Positions 35,401 through 43,790 of a stretch of 64,000 nt of DNA are shown here, in pieces. Within the stretch, counting starts at the first letter, position 1. Every line of letters begins with the position of its first letter. The DNA lies in the NCBI RefSeq assembly GCF_018364065.1, contig NZ_JAGZMO010000003.1:248001-312000 (forward strand), given 5' to 3'. The translations under genes were made by a program, and so were the position numbers. The notes below the pieces were generated by a model. The model saw only the letters and a program-made list of their open reading frames with translations, searched no databases and was not told the DNA's origin. Source of the DNA: Veillonella sp. GTDB lineage: Bacteria; Bacillota; Negativicutes; Veillonellales; Veillonellaceae.

Positions 35401-35898
35401 ATGGATATGGATGAAGTGTCGCACCGCTATCCCTGCGGCGAAGTGGAAACTTCTTTTAGCGATTATATCGTAGTATCCTGGGTCATGTGGTTAATCTTTG
35501 GGGGACTTGCCACCTGGTCGCTGTGGAATGCACAGCGCGGTGGTACGTGGTCGCACATAACGATGGATTATATTATTATATTTTTCTGCATTTGGCGCAT
35601 GAGCCGTCAGCGCAGACCGCTGGCGTACGTGGCCGCCAAGGGACTGGTCATCCGTCGTCGTCCCGCCAACGTGTGGGAGCGTATTGATATGCTCTGGCAC
35701 GGTGATGATTACTACACGTACATTCCTTACGAACGTATCATCGGTTTTACGGCCAACTGGGAGGAAATCCATATGGTGACCGAACAGGGAGGGATTTTAA
35801 TCGTAGTGGTTGATCTGCAGTTTATGAAATACAGCGATAAGATGAAACTCCTGGAGATTATCGATGAGCGTAGTCATGTGAGCGGTAGCGACGATTAA
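35401..35898 (+). CDS. Small membrane protein with PH-like domain
   Basis: 165 residues, not assigned to a named family. Two hydrophobic segments lie at about 24-42 and 55-65, the rest is cytoplasmic with a beta-rich stretch (AYVAAKGLVIRRR, then DYYTYIPYERIIGFTANWEEIHMVTEQGGILIVVVD) that resembles bacterial PH (bPH) domains behind a membrane anchor. GGAGGA lies upstream. It is a monocistronic gene between trpS and the amino-acid importer; the function is unknown. Confidence 0.7.
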   Translation: MDMDEVSHRYPCGEVETSFSDYIVVSWVMWLIFGGLATWSLWNAQRGGTWSHITMDYIIIFFCIWRMSRQRRPLAYVAAKGLVIRRRPANVWERIDMLWHGDDYYTYIPYERIIGFTANWEEIHMVTEQGGILIVVVDLQFMKYSDKMKLLEIIDERSHVSGSDD

Positions 35899-36103
35899 AT
35901 AAAGTGGCTGATGTAACAATCATTATATCGGCGATAGTTGAGGCTGTGGCTGACGCAGCAGCGATTGAAAACATGCTTGAAGTGGTGACTCTTGAAAGAT
36001 ATCAGAGTTATGAGCGAAGTGCATATAACATATTCTCATAAAGACGCAATAAAAGTGAAAAAATGTCATTTTAGCGCTTTACAACTTTAGCGAAATAAAG
36101 TAC

Positions 36104-36137
36104 AATAGGTCCATAAGCAAATGGACCTATTTTTTTA
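36104..36137 (+). terminator. Terminator before the ABC importer leader
   Basis: ATAGGTCCAT (36105-36114) pairs with ATGGACCTAT (36121-36130), then T7. The 200 bases before it are noncoding and unremarkable. Confidence 0.9.
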
Positions 36138-36197
36138 TTACCGTTTGCAAACCATTTCTAATGATAGTGAGTGTACAGAAAGAAGGCGGTGAGGCAT

Positions 36198-36281
36198 ATG
36201 GTAGACCATCATCATTGGGGAATACATGAAGATTTACAACAATATATGCATGCCTTTGTATGTATGCAAAACGAGATGTAA
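36198..36281 (+). CDS. Possible histidine-rich leader peptide
   Basis: A 27-codon frame begins MVDHHHWGIHEDLQQYMHAF and has GGTGAGG just before the ATG. Five of its first 18 residues are histidine, three in a row, plus a Trp. It sits 77 bases before an amino-acid ABC importer, with a hairpin in between (36303-36332; CAGTG/CACTG and TACC/GGTA). A short frame can arise by chance and the site spacing is tight, so this is a candidate only. Confidence 0.35.
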   Translation: MVDHHHWGIHEDLQQYMHAFVCMQNEM

Positions 36282-36357
36282 TGTAAGAGCGACATTTTAG
36301 TGTAGACAGTGGGTACCAAGTAAGGTACACTGTGAAATTGAGAAAGGAAAGAACATC

Positions 36358-37167
36358 ATGAAATTAAAAAAATGGTTAGCAATGGGTTTAGCAACAATCG
36401 CAGTAGTAGCATTTACCGCAGGATGCGGTTCTAATACAAGCAGTAACGGTGGCGGCGAGCTGCCGAAGAAAATTGTTATCGGCTTAGATGACAACTTCCC
36501 GCCAATGGGCTTCCGTGATGACAAAGGTGAGTTGGTAGGCTTCGACATCGACTTGGCGAAAGAAGCGGCGAAGCGTGCAGGCATGGAAGTGGAATTCAAA
36601 CCGATTGACTGGGACAGCAAAGAAGCTGAACTTAAGAGCAAACGTATCGATGCTCTTTGGAACGGCGTAACAATTACTCCGGATCGTGAAAAGAACATCT
36701 TGTTCTCCACTCCATACTTATTGGATCAACAAATCATCATCGTTCGTAACGACTCCGCTATTCAAGGAAAAGATGATTTAAAAGGTAAAGTCGTAGGTAC
36801 TCAGCAGGGCAGCAGCGTAGAACCAATCCTTGAAAAAGATGCGCAAGAACGCGGTATCAAAGAAGTTAAGAAATATGGCGACTTCGTAAATGCCTTCATG
36901 GACTTGGAATTGGGCCGTATCGATGCACTCGTAGTTGACGCTATCGTAGGCCAGTACACAATGACTAAGAACGCCGGTAAGTTCCGCGTAGCTAACGGCA
37001 CATACAGCGACGACAAAGTAGGCGTTGGTTTCCGTTTGGAAGACACTGCATTAAGAGATAAATTCAACGGCATTCTCAAAGAAATGATGAATGACGGTAC
37101 AGCCGATAAGATTGCACAAAAATGGTTCGGCACAACAACTATGCTTAATAAAGATGCTTTTAAATAA
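36358..37167 (+). CDS. Amino-acid ABC transporter substrate-binding lipoprotein
   Basis: 269 residues with a lipoprotein signal: a hydrophobic core and lipobox FTAGC (Cys about residue 22), then a Gly/Ser-rich linker. The mature part is the solute-binding family 3 fold (IVIGLDDNFPPMGFRDDKGELVGFDIDLAKE, then ALWNGVTITPDREKNILFSTPYL and GRIDALVVD). These bind polar or charged amino acids outside the membrane. Followed by its permease and ATPase. The ligand (His, Arg, Lys, Gln or Cys are options) cannot be set by eye. Confidence 0.92.
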   Translation: MKLKKWLAMGLATIAVVAFTAGCGSNTSSNGGGELPKKIVIGLDDNFPPMGFRDDKGELVGFDIDLAKEAAKRAGMEVEFKPIDWDSKEAELKSKRIDALWNGVTITPDREKNILFSTPYLLDQQIIIVRNDSAIQGKDDLKGKVVGTQQGSSVEPILEKDAQERGIKEVKKYGDFVNAFMDLELGRIDALVVDAIVGQYTMTKNAGKFRVANGTYSDDKVGVGFRLEDTALRDKFNGILKEMMNDGTADKIAQKWFGTTTMLNKDAFK

Positions 37168-37281
37168 GCAAACTCGTAATACTACGGCGTACACGCTGTA
37201 ACCAATTTGCGGGGACGTAAATAAACAGCTTGAGAAGGGAGGTATCCTACCTCCTTTCTTTCTTTGAAAGGAGTCAGTTTC

Positions 37282-37935
37282 ATGGACTATTTATTGAAGA
37301 TTACGCCTGTTATTGCCAACGGGTTGGGTGTAACCTTGTCATTGTTTTCGGTAGTACTCGTACTATCCGTACCATTCGGCATTTTAGCGGCTCTCTTGCG
37401 CCTTTCCCCAATCGGGATTGTGCGTAAGATCATGTCCCTTTACGTATATGTTATGCGTGGCACGCCATTAATGCTTCAGATCTTATTTATTTACTACGGC
37501 TTGCCATTCATTCCTTATATCGGCGTTCAGTTAGATGACACGTCAGCGGCACTCATTTCCTTCGTGCTTAACTATGCGGCCTACTTATGTGAAATCTTCC
37601 GCGGCGGCATCCAATCCATTCCGAAGGGGCAATATGAAGGGGCTAAGGTATTAGGCTTCACGTATGTACAGACAATGCGTAAAATTATCCTTCCTCAGGT
37701 GATCAAACGCGTGCTCCCTCCATTGGCCAATGAAACAATCAACTTGCTCAAAGATACATCCTTAGTATATATTTTAGCTATGAACGACGTACTTCGTATT
37801 ACCCGCAGCATCGTACAACGCGACTTTGATACGTCCGCATTTATCGTAGCTGCCGTGTTCTACCTGGTTATGACATTCGTATTGACCAACATCTTTAATT
37901 ACTTAGAAAAACGCTATGCCGTTTATGACGAATAG
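37282..37935 (+). CDS. Amino-acid ABC transporter permease
   Basis: 217 residues with about five membrane helices and the permease EAA-type loop ([42 protein letters not shown], about 130-172). It belongs to the HisM/GlnP polar amino-acid group. The ATG at 37282 follows GAAAGGAG; an upstream TTG would add six residues. Its product pairs with the binding protein and ATPase on either side. Confidence 0.93.
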   Translation: MDYLLKITPVIANGLGVTLSLFSVVLVLSVPFGILAALLRLSPIGIVRKIMSLYVYVMRGTPLMLQILFIYYGLPFIPYIGVQLDDTSAALISFVLNYAAYLCEIFRGGIQSIPKGQYEGAKVLGFTYVQTMRKIILPQVIKRVLPPLANETINLLKDTSLVYILAMNDVLRITRSIVQRDFDTSAFIVAAVFYLVMTFVLTNIFNYLEKRYAVYDE

Positions 37936-37945
37936 GAGGCTTACA

Positions 37946-38704
37946 ATGAGCTTTATACGCATGGAAAATATTGAAAAAAGCTTTGAAGGCTTATCTGTTC
38001 TTAAAAACGTGTCCCTCTCCATGGATAAAGGGGAAGTGGTGGCGATTATCGGTCCGTCCGGTTCCGGTAAATCTACCTTCCTTCGCTGCTTGGGTCAATT
38101 GGAAGTGATTGACCGCGGCACCATTGAAGTAAACGGAACAATCATGGCGTCTACGGAAGGTGACGGCAACGCAGTGTACGCGGACAAGAAAACGTTGCAG
38201 AAACTGCTCCTTCAAATGGGCATGGTGTTCCAGTCTTTCAACTTGTTCCCGCACATGACTGTATGGGACAATTTTTTAATCGCACCGCAAATGGTAAAAA
38301 ACATGAAGGTGGCGGAGATTGCACCGATTGCAGAAGCCTTGCTGAAAAAAGTAGGTCTGTGGGAAAAGAAAGATGTGTACCCTGCTAAATTATCGGGCGG
38401 TCAGAAGCAACGTGTGGCCATTGCCCGCGCCTTGGCCATGAATCCGAGCATCATGTTATTCGACGAACCTACATCGGCGCTGGATCCGGAATTGACCGGC
38501 GAAGTTCTCCGCACTATTAAACAGTTGGCGGAAGAAAAAATGACCATGATTATCGTAACTCATGAAATGGCGTTTGCCCGCGAAGTGGCGGACCGCATCA
38601 TTTTCATGGCCGACGGTGTTATCCAGGAAGAAGGAACGCCGGAAGAAGTATTCGGCAATCCGAAATCAGACCGCACGAAAGCCTTCTTGGAATCGATGCT
38701 GTAA
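37946..38704 (+). CDS. Amino-acid ABC transporter ATPase
   Basis: 252 residues with Walker [10 protein letters not shown] (about 34-42), Q-loop [11 protein letters not shown], signature [15 protein letters not shown] (about 150-164), Walker [13 protein letters not shown] and the H-loop [13 protein letters not shown]. The set matches GlnQ/HisP-type ATPases. The start follows AGGAGG, ten bases after the permease stop. Last gene of the importer operon. Confidence 0.95.
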   Translation: MSFIRMENIEKSFEGLSVLKNVSLSMDKGEVVAIIGPSGSGKSTFLRCLGQLEVIDRGTIEVNGTIMASTEGDGNAVYADKKTLQKLLLQMGMVFQSFNLFPHMTVWDNFLIAPQMVKNMKVAEIAPIAEALLKKVGLWEKKDVYPAKLSGGQKQRVAIARALAMNPSIMLFDEPTSALDPELTGEVLRTIKQLAEEKMTMIIVTHEMAFAREVADRIIFMADGVIQEEGTPEEVFGNPKSDRTKAFLESML

Positions 38705-38786
38705 AATATACGCGAGCATACATGCAAGCGTGATGAAGGTAGGATGTTTTGTATAACTTGAATTTGAAAGCTATGCTATAAATGTA

Positions 38787-38860
38787 TAAAAGCCTTTTTC
38801 AATCCCTGTTATAATGTTTATATGATATAATAATTTATAACATAGAGAAAAAAGGCAAAG
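38787..38860. other. AT-rich imperfect hairpin
   Basis: GCCTTTTTC (38792-38800) faces GAAAAAAGGC (38847-38856), with inner TTATAAT/ATTTATAA pairing. It may be a terminator for the importer operon, but no clean T tract is positioned after it. Confidence 0.4.
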
Positions 38861-38879
38861 CATCTTATTGAATAAAGAG

Positions 38880-38909
38880 GCGCTTGCTTATTATAAGTGA
38901 GCGCTTTTT
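38880..38909 (+). terminator. Terminator ahead of the secreted protein gene
   Basis: GCGCT..CTTAT (38880 on) pairs with ATAAG..AGCGC and is followed by TTTTT. It ends 18 bases before the next start codon. Confidence 0.7.
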
Positions 38910-38927
38910 GTGTATGGAGGAAAACCG

Positions 38928-40172
38928 ATGAAACAATCCTGGAAAATAGGTGCGGCAGCATTGGCGGCCGTGGCGCTAACAAGTGTTATGTCCTTTAGTT
39001 CGGCCCGCAGCCTGCCAACGTATGATACGAGCAAGGCCGCTTTGGAGTCGCAGGTATTTGAAGCCCGGGGCGCTCACGAAGAAAACTCCTTGCCGGCTGC
39101 ATATAAATCCTATGCCACTATTATGGATACGGAAATTCGCGACAATCACGAAGGCTATTCCATCGTGATTCCATGGCGTTTAACTAATGGTCGTTACACT
39201 ACACAGGAAAAGGAAGACAGCACGAAAGAAAGCGGTTACTATTTCAACGTGGCGGAAAGCTCCATTGCGGAACCGTTCCTCATTTCCTTTACGAAACGAG
39301 ACAATCCGGTAGAGGGCAATGTGTCCCTGGAAGAGTGGAATACCACTTGGTATAACAAATCCGTTACGAACATGACGAAAGAAGAGTATGTAAGCTTGTG
39401 GCGTCAAAATCGTCCTGACTTGAACGGTTATACATTGGACGGCGACTTGTTCGACTTCAAGGGCGCTACGACAGCTCGCTGGGATTCCTTCGTTCGTGAA
39501 GGCGGCGACAATGCGACAGGATCCACATTCTTTGATGCGGAGTTTATCATGAAGGAAGATCCGACCCATCGTTACACATTGACGATGATGTATCCGACCA
39601 AGTACCAGAACTTTATGAGCGAAGGCGTTGTAAAAACGTTGGTTCCTTCGTTTACCTTGACGAAGGATAAATATAAAGCGAAGGGTAATTTGGAAATTAG
39701 CGAAGACATCAGCTTTATCAAACCAAGCGGTTTTAAAGTTGTCACTCGCGCTACCACCGGGGCTGTGTTGACGAAGGATCATATGCGCATTGAAGTGGGC
39801 CTATTCCCGATGAAACAATCGGTTCCGATTGAACGCGGCATGTCCTATCCAACGATGGCGGCACGCCAGCAAATGGGCGACTACTATGTGGAAGAGCTGG
39901 TTAAAAACTACGGCGCTAAATTAGATGTATATCGTACATTGATCGACAACCATAATACGGGCGTTCTTGTAGGCGGTCTTTTGAATAGCGCATCCGGAGA
40001 AGGTACGAAGTTCGGTGCCTACGTTACTTTGACTGATAAAGGCGAAGTCGTGGTGGCACGTGTATTAGCACCGGCCGGCATGGATGTGAGCACAGAAGAG
40101 TTGTTGAAACTAGTGGAAGGCGTCCGCATTCAACACCAGGGAATTGTACAAACGGGGGCAATTACTCTATAA
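38928..40172 (+). CDS. Secreted protein of unknown function
   Basis: 414 residues from the ATG behind GGAGGAAAA. A signal peptide (basic start, hydrophobic core, cleavage probably after SFSSA) is clear. The rest is soluble, rich in Lys/Glu/Thr, without cysteines or recognisable motifs; stretches such as GYSIVIPWRLTNG and NHNTGVLVGGLLNSASGEG suggest beta structure. Likely an exported periplasmic protein. I do not recognise the family. Single-gene unit between two hairpins. Confidence 0.7.
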   Translation: MKQSWKIGAAALAAVALTSVMSFSSARSLPTYDTSKAALESQVFEARGAHEENSLPAAYKSYATIMDTEIRDNHEGYSIVIPWRLTNGRYTTQEKEDSTKESGYYFNVAESSIAEPFLISFTKRDNPVEGNVSLEEWNTTWYNKSVTNMTKEEYVSLWRQNRPDLNGYTLDGDLFDFKGATTARWDSFVREGGDNATGSTFFDAEFIMKEDPTHRYTLTMMYPTKYQNFMSEGVVKTLVPSFTLTKDKYKAKGNLEISEDISFIKPSGFKVVTRATTGAVLTKDHMRIEVGLFPMKQSVPIERGMSYPTMAARQQMGDYYVEELVKNYGAKLDVYRTLIDNHNTGVLVGGLLNSASGEGTKFGAYVTLTDKGEVVVARVLAPAGMDVSTEELLKLVEGVRIQHQGIVQTGAITL

Positions 40173-40318
40173 TAGATGTATCGGAAAAATCAAATGAGGG
40201 GCAACGGCTTTTGAGAAACGGAGCACCTGTAAATTTTATGAAAAATAATTAAATTTATAAAATAAAAAAAGGATTTTTTCGGGTCTATAGAGAATACCTA
40301 ACTATAGAAGAAATCATT

Positions 40319-40336
40319 GCGAAAAGAAATTCGCTT
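40319..40336 (+). other. Small hairpin before the uspA gene
   Basis: GCGAA and TTCGC flank AAGAAA, followed by TTTT, ending 15 bases before the start codon; it could end upstream transcription or stabilise the 5' end. Confidence 0.4.
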
Positions 40337-40351
40337 TTGGGAGGGATTCAC

Positions 40352-40801
40352 ATGAAAGTAGAATACAAAACAATTATTGTTCCGGCCGATGGTTCTGAAA
40401 ACTCGAAACGAGCTTTGCAACACGCTGTTTCTATTTGTGAACGTAATGAAGCACAGTTGATTATTGTTCACGTAGCTAATATTGTGTCTGCTATTTCTAA
40501 TTTTGATCAAACACCTATCAGCGGTGGTTATGTATCTGAACAGATCGCGGAAGATATGGAAGAAACAGGCAAAAAGATTTTGGAAGAAGTATCGAAAGAC
40601 GTGCCTTCCGATATTGCTGTTAAAAATGTATTTGAAGTTGGATCTCCCGGCCCTGCTGTTTTAGCTGTGGCAAAGAAATTCAATGCCGATCTTATTGTTA
40701 TGGGGAGCCGCGGACTTGGTCCATTGAAAGGTTTATTCATGGGTAGCGTAAGCAGCTATGTAACGAGCCATTCAACTTGTCCTGTCCTCGTTGTAAAATA
40801 A
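40352..40801 (+). CDS. Universal stress protein (UspA family)
   Basis: 149 residues. The start YKTIIVPADGSENSKRALQHA (about 4-24) and the ATP-binding glycine motif GSRGLGPLKGLFMGSVSSYV (about 121-140, G-2x-G-9x-G-S) are both complete, so this is an ATP-binding UspA subtype. One-gene unit with GGGAGG upstream and a strong terminator behind. Presumed general stress role. Confidence 0.93.
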   Translation: MKVEYKTIIVPADGSENSKRALQHAVSICERNEAQLIIVHVANIVSAISNFDQTPISGGYVSEQIAEDMEETGKKILEEVSKDVPSDIAVKNVFEVGSPGPAVLAVAKKFNADLIVMGSRGLGPLKGLFMGSVSSYVTSHSTCPVLVVK

Positions 40802-40814
40802 GTGTTTAAATAGT

Positions 40815-40850
40815 GAGGCTTTGCTCGCCATAGGGCAAAGCCTCTTTTTT
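40815..40850 (+). terminator. uspA terminator
   Basis: GAGGCTTTGC (40815-40824) pairs with GCAAAGCCTC (40835-40844), then T6. Confidence 0.92.
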
Positions 40851-40864
40851 AAAATGGAGGTTCT

Positions 40865-42607
40865 ATGGATAAGCAGCAGATTGTATGGCTTCATGAACAA
40901 CTTCCGGAATGGGAATCAAAAGGCTGGATCAGCAAAGAACATGCAGCCGCTATGAGGGTGTTTTACGGCGAAGTGAAGCCGAAGAAAACACCTTCCATGA
41001 GTCGACTTTTAATCTTATTGTTAGGTGTGTTATTGCTGGGGCTGGGCGTATTCCTGTTATTTGCGGGGTACTGGTACAGCTTTTCACCGGCAGGCCGTTT
41101 AGATTGGTGCATCGTGCTCCTTCTGCTGGCCGTTATTATGCTGGGTGGTACTATTTGGAAAGCACCACGGGGCAGTTTAGTTTCAGAAGTGGTGGGCTTA
41201 CTTTATACGTTAATTTTAACTTGCGTCACCTTTTTAATGGCTGACACCTATTACACCGGTGAAGGCATCGGTATTTATTGCCTTATCATCATGGTGCTGA
41301 CCATTCCGCTCGTATACGTGCTGGGCAGTCAGCTTATGATGATTGCCTACCTGTTGATTTCGCTATTGTGGAGCACATCGGCCCACGATATTTCTATCTG
41401 GGGCGAAGCCATTTGGCTATGGGGCCTGCTGGCAGCCGGTGTACCGTTCGTCCTTGAACGGCTCCGTTCCAAGTCTTCAGGTTTGTTGTCCGTGCTCTGG
41501 TTGGCATGGGCGTATTTTGCCGCCTTATTCGGCGCGTTCTTCTTTACGATTCAATCCTATCATTTATCCTTGAGTCTCTTCTTCATTGCCAGCTTGTCCG
41601 CGGTTATTTTCGCCTTGGGCAGCGTAACAAGAGAACAGGGACTGTGGGCCTTGCCGTCTCGCGGTATCGGTTCATTAGGCTTGATTTATGTAGTTGTACA
41701 GGGCACCTTCCTGGGCACATGGACTGAAGAAGCCGCAACCTCCCCGGGCATCGGTTCATTGCTTATTGCCTTGTTAGGCCTCGTGTTGGTAGCCGGCGCC
41801 ATTCGTGCTTTATGGCGTAAAAACTTGGGCCTGGAAATGCTCATTACAGCATGTCCGCTTGTTGTAGGTCTGTTAATTATCGGCGTTCACAGCGGATTTA
41901 CGTCCTTAACAGCGTCAATCTTATTTAATACATACATCGGTATTTTAGCGTTGATTATGCTCCTTCGTGGCGGTATGACCAATCGCATAGGTCTCGTAAA
42001 TGGCTGTGTCTTCACAGTATTGGCCATGGTGGGGGCCCGTTTCTTTGATCCGGCCTTTACCTTTATTGAACGGGGCATGACATTCATTTTTGCAGGGGCC
42101 GTAATTTTCGTAGTCAACGCCTTCTACATGTGGCGTAAGCACGAAGAACGGGAACAGATTAATGCGTCCGTCGGCCGTGCCGGTCGTCGCTTGCGCCGTA
42201 AAGGGGCAGGTGTAACCAATGTGTCCGGTACAGTGGCTAAAAAACGGGTGAAAGCGTCTGCTGATTCTGCTACAACCGGCGACGGTGGAAATGAAGCAAT
42301 TAGCGAAATTTCACACGATTCGTCCGGTGAAACTTCGAATGAAGCCTTGAGTGGCGCTGGCGGTGAAAACTCAAATGCAGGCTTGAATATGTCAGGGGAT
42401 GGAACTTCCAATACAGCGGCCCATGAAACGACTTCGTTTGGTGGAAATGATGCTTCTCATACGTCCGACCATGGACATATAACTGTGGAAGTGCCAAGAT
42501 TCGGTGAACCGTTCAGACCAAGTCCGGTAGGGGATCATCAAACAGATGCCGGTCATGGAACCGAGAGCCGCGTGAACCACAGAAGGGGGGCGGACCGCAA
42601 TGAATAA
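40865..42607 (+). CDS. DUF2157-like multi-span membrane protein
   Basis: 580 residues. An N-terminal cytoplasmic DUF2157-type segment (WLHEQLPEWESKGWISKEHAAAM) is followed by about a dozen membrane helices (50-420). The C-terminal 150 residues are basic then Ser/Gly/Asn-rich low complexity, with about 12-residue units (ETSNEALSGAGG, ENSNAGLNMSGD, GTSNTAAHETTS). Pairing with the next gene is typical of DUF2157/GDYXXLXY systems, whose role is unknown. GGAGG lies upstream; it overlaps the next gene by eight bases. Confidence 0.8.
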   Translation: MDKQQIVWLHEQLPEWESKGWISKEHAAAMRVFYGEVKPKKTPSMSRLLILLLGVLLLGLGVFLLFAGYWYSFSPAGRLDWCIVLLLLAVIMLGGTIWKAPRGSLVSEVVGLLYTLILTCVTFLMADTYYTGEGIGIYCLIIMVLTIPLVYVLGSQLMMIAYLLISLLWSTSAHDISIWGEAIWLWGLLAAGVPFVLERLRSKSSGLLSVLWLAWAYFAALFGAFFFTIQSYHLSLSLFFIASLSAVIFALGSVTREQGLWALPSRGIGSLGLIYVVVQGTFLGTWTEEAATSPGIGSLLIALLGLVLVAGAIRALWRKNLGLEMLITACPLVVGLLIIGVHSGFTSLTASILFNTYIGILALIMLLRGGMTNRIGLVNGCVFTVLAMVGARFFDPAFTFIERGMTFIFAGAVIFVVNAFYMWRKHEEREQINASVGRAGRRLRRKGAGVTNVSGTVAKKRVKASADSATTGDGGNEAISEISHDSSGETSNEALSGAGGENSNAGLNMSGDGTSNTAAHETTSFGGNDASHTSDHGHITVEVPRFGEPFRPSPVGDHQTDAGHGTESRVNHRRGADRNE

Positions 42608-43232
42608 TAAATTGCCTCTTAAATGGATTGCCTTTGTTATCGTAGGTATTTTAACCATACTGTCCCCGTTCTTTATCCAACAACGATCCACATCTTTGCG
42701 TCAGGGCGGCGGTGAATATCAGTGGCCTGTAGCCTTATCCCGTACAGCCAGCTGGATTCCTTCCGACTATTTGGAAGTTAAATTCTTAGGCAGTCAGACG
42801 ATTTGGAACGGTGAAAGTGTGCCGGCCGTGGGTGAAGAAGTGTACATTACCGTACGTCCTAAGCCGAACGGTATTTTAGAAGTGACCGGCGCTACGGATA
42901 TAAAACCTGCCGGTGGCGAATATATTTTGGCACGCCTTACGAAAGTGGAACAGGGCAATGTGGAATTTAAGCTCTTAATTGACCGCGTTGTATTGGATTT
43001 AAGTAAAGTAAATAAGGAGTTTTACACTACCTATAAAGGCACTTTGTTAGCCACTTTGAAAATTAAAGATGGCTATGCAGTCGTAACAGGTGTATACTCT
43101 AGAGGTGTGTCGATTGAAACGGCCGCGCCGGAAAGCCAGGAGCAACAGGAACTGGACAGTCGTACGCCATTATCTCAAATTGGTGAACCTAAGGCCGTGA
43201 CTACACAACAGAATCAGGAAAATAATCAGTAA
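42600..43232 (+). CDS. GDYXXLXY-domain membrane-anchored protein
   Basis: 210 residues with one N-terminal membrane helix and an extracytoplasmic domain. The segment SDYLEVKF at about 52-59 corresponds to the GDYXXLXY signature of proteins encoded beside DUF2157 proteins, with S for G and V for the central L. The C-terminal 40 residues are Gln/Asn-rich. Function unknown; genomic pairing with the upstream protein is the best clue. Confidence 0.75.
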   Translation: MNNKLPLKWIAFVIVGILTILSPFFIQQRSTSLRQGGGEYQWPVALSRTASWIPSDYLEVKFLGSQTIWNGESVPAVGEEVYITVRPKPNGILEVTGATDIKPAGGEYILARLTKVEQGNVEFKLLIDRVVLDLSKVNKEFYTTYKGTLLATLKIKDGYAVVTGVYSRGVSIETAAPESQEQQELDSRTPLSQIGEPKAVTTQQNQENNQ

Positions 43233-43245
43233 TAGGAGATGTAAC

Positions 43246-43542
43246 ATGGATTTAGGTCATGAAGGTGTAGATATTCAACAACTGGCTGAGTTGTTTAAAG
43301 TGTTGGGGGACCCTACCCGGCTTCGCATTGTGCGGCTTTTGCTGAACTCGGAAATGTGTGTTTCCGATATTGCGGAGACTATGGGCATGGGGCAGTCGGC
43401 CATTTCACACCAATTGCGCGTGTTGCGTCAGGCTCGGTTGGTAACCTTCCGCAAAGAAGGCAAAACAGCTTGGTACAGTTTGAATGACGAACACGTGGCC
43501 GTACTCTTGCAACAAGGTATTGAACACGTATCGCATCAGTAA
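43246..43542 (+). CDS. ArsR/SmtB-family metal-sensing repressor
   Basis: 98 residues: winged helix with LFKVLGDPTRLRIVRLLL (about 15-32) and MGQSAISHQLRVLRQARLVTFRKEGKTAWYSL. The last helix carries D-x-H-x10-H-x2-H (in NDEHVAVLLQQGIEHVSH), the alpha-5 spacing of zinc sensors such as CzrA. The CVC metal-thiol motif of ArsR is changed to CVSD, so arsenic sensing is unlikely. No metal transporter is next to it; it lies at the end of the DUF2157 operon. Confidence 0.88.
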   Translation: MDLGHEGVDIQQLAELFKVLGDPTRLRIVRLLLNSEMCVSDIAETMGMGQSAISHQLRVLRQARLVTFRKEGKTAWYSLNDEHVAVLLQQGIEHVSHQ

Positions 43543-43560
43543 TATAGAGAGACAGAAAAT

Positions 43561-43588
43561 GGAGATAGCCGGGCTATCTCCGTTTTTT
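43561..43588 (+). terminator. ArsR operon terminator
   Basis: GGAGATAGCC (43561-43570) pairs with GGCTATCTCC (43572-43581), then G and T6. Downstream, to 43790, two GCCTTTTAAAAT copies and two TAACGAATTAATTAGA copies are short direct repeats. Confidence 0.92.
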
Positions 43589-43790
43589 ATGGACTCGTCG
43601 AATGCCTTTTAAAATGGACGGACCGAGCGCCTTTTAAAATAGACAAATAATGTAAGAAAGGATTATAATTAATTGTTACGAATTAATTAGATATACAAAA
43701 TTAATTACCAAGAAACAGTCGATTATAAGTCGTTGACAGTCAATCATAAGTCGCCAGTTGTAACGAATTAATTAGAGTAAGCAGGTTTTT

